Made by a program: the position numbers and the translations under genes. A stretch of 14,821 bases of DNA from Verrucomicrobiota bacterium (GTDB lineage: Bacteria > Verrucomicrobiota > Verrucomicrobiia > Limisphaerales > CAZBKV01): positions 1 to 14,821 of the forward strand of contig JAGHDA010000023.1 in assembly GCA_021160185.1 (NCBI GenBank), read 5' to 3'. Shown here one piece after another: positions 14,646-14,821 of this stretch (positions within the stretch are counted from its first letter, which is position 1; each line of letters starts with the position of its first letter). The notes beneath the pieces were generated by a model. That model saw only the letters and a list, made by a program, of their open reading frames with translations, searched no databases and had not been told where the DNA came from.

Positions 14646-14821
14646 TTATTCGAGCTCAGTCCGTTTGCCTCCCGAGCCGACGAGTTCGGCGCGGCGCTTC
14701 AGCAGGTTTTGAGTCTGGGCGAGGATCTCCAACCGCTCTTCCCCAGATGTCTCAGGCGCGGCCAGACGCCGCCGCTTCTCACGAAGAGCCCGCTCGATGG
14801 CCCGCAGTTCAAGCCGCGCGG
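14646..14821 (-). CDS. C-terminal fragment, probably DNA primase DnaG
   Basis: An open frame enters from the right edge and ends at TAA (14646-14648), leaving 58 complete codons of a charged helical peptide: ARLELRAIERALREKRRRLA, then SGEERLEILAQTQNLLKRR, then a short GSGGK tail. The middle resembles the end of E. coli DnaG, recalled as SNEERLELWTLNQELAKK, where the C-terminal helices bind the replicative helicase DnaB. The helical pattern and clean stop next to a convergent gene make a real coding end likely. The DnaG assignment rests on this short similarity recalled from memory. Another coiled-coil protein is possible. Confidence 0.5.
   Translation of the reverse strand, partial: ARLELRAIERALREKRRRLAAPETSGEERLEILAQTQNLLKRRAELVGSGGKRTELE

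Overview
The window is GC-rich bacterial chromosome carrying ten genes, eight of them complete. The likely source is a member of the Verrucomicrobiota or a close PVC-group relative. This is inferred from a short prepilin with a QCPAGG...PTCS tail, a galactokinase with GNHTDY in place of GEHTDY, and a secreted glycoside hydrolase with a DUF5060-like N-terminus. No database search was possible. There are no tRNA or rRNA genes, insertion sequences or CRISPR arrays.

Layout. Positions 1-5708 are all on the minus strand. Reading leftwards from the centre they are acnA (aconitase), a lone type IV-like prepilin, uvrB (excinuclease), and the first 26 codons of a nucleoside-recognition/SpmA-type membrane protein that runs off the left edge. 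A 277-bp divergent intergenic region (5709-5985) holds a good acnA promoter and a nested inverted repeat. From there the plus strand carries trpF (phosphoribosylanthranilate isomerase), then a four-gene respiratory cluster at 6748-10863, a secreted GH-A-clan glycoside hydrolase at 11084-13177, and galK (galactokinase) at 13428-14624. At the right edge a convergent minus-strand gene ends at 14646. Its last 58 codons look like the C-terminus of DnaG primase.

The most interesting part is the respiratory cluster. Its order is a heme-c-less CydA-like membrane protein, a Tat-anchored Rieske protein, a fused b6/subunit-IV-type cytochrome b, and a second CydA-like protein ending in a monoheme cytochrome c domain. 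Start-stop overlap and short spacers with strong Shine-Dalgarno sites make it one operon. No separate cytochrome c1 or f is encoded. The CydA-cytochrome c protein keeps counterparts of the E. coli CydA oxygen-site residues His19, Glu107, Glu445 and Arg448, but has lost the heme b558 ligand His186 and the Q-loop. The simplest reading is a bc:bd hybrid: quinol is oxidised by Rieske/cytochrome b, and electrons pass through the fused heme c to a bd-type oxygen-reducing core that no longer oxidises quinol itself.

The rest is housekeeping (DNA repair, TCA cycle, tryptophan synthesis, probable primase) plus polysaccharide and galactose use.
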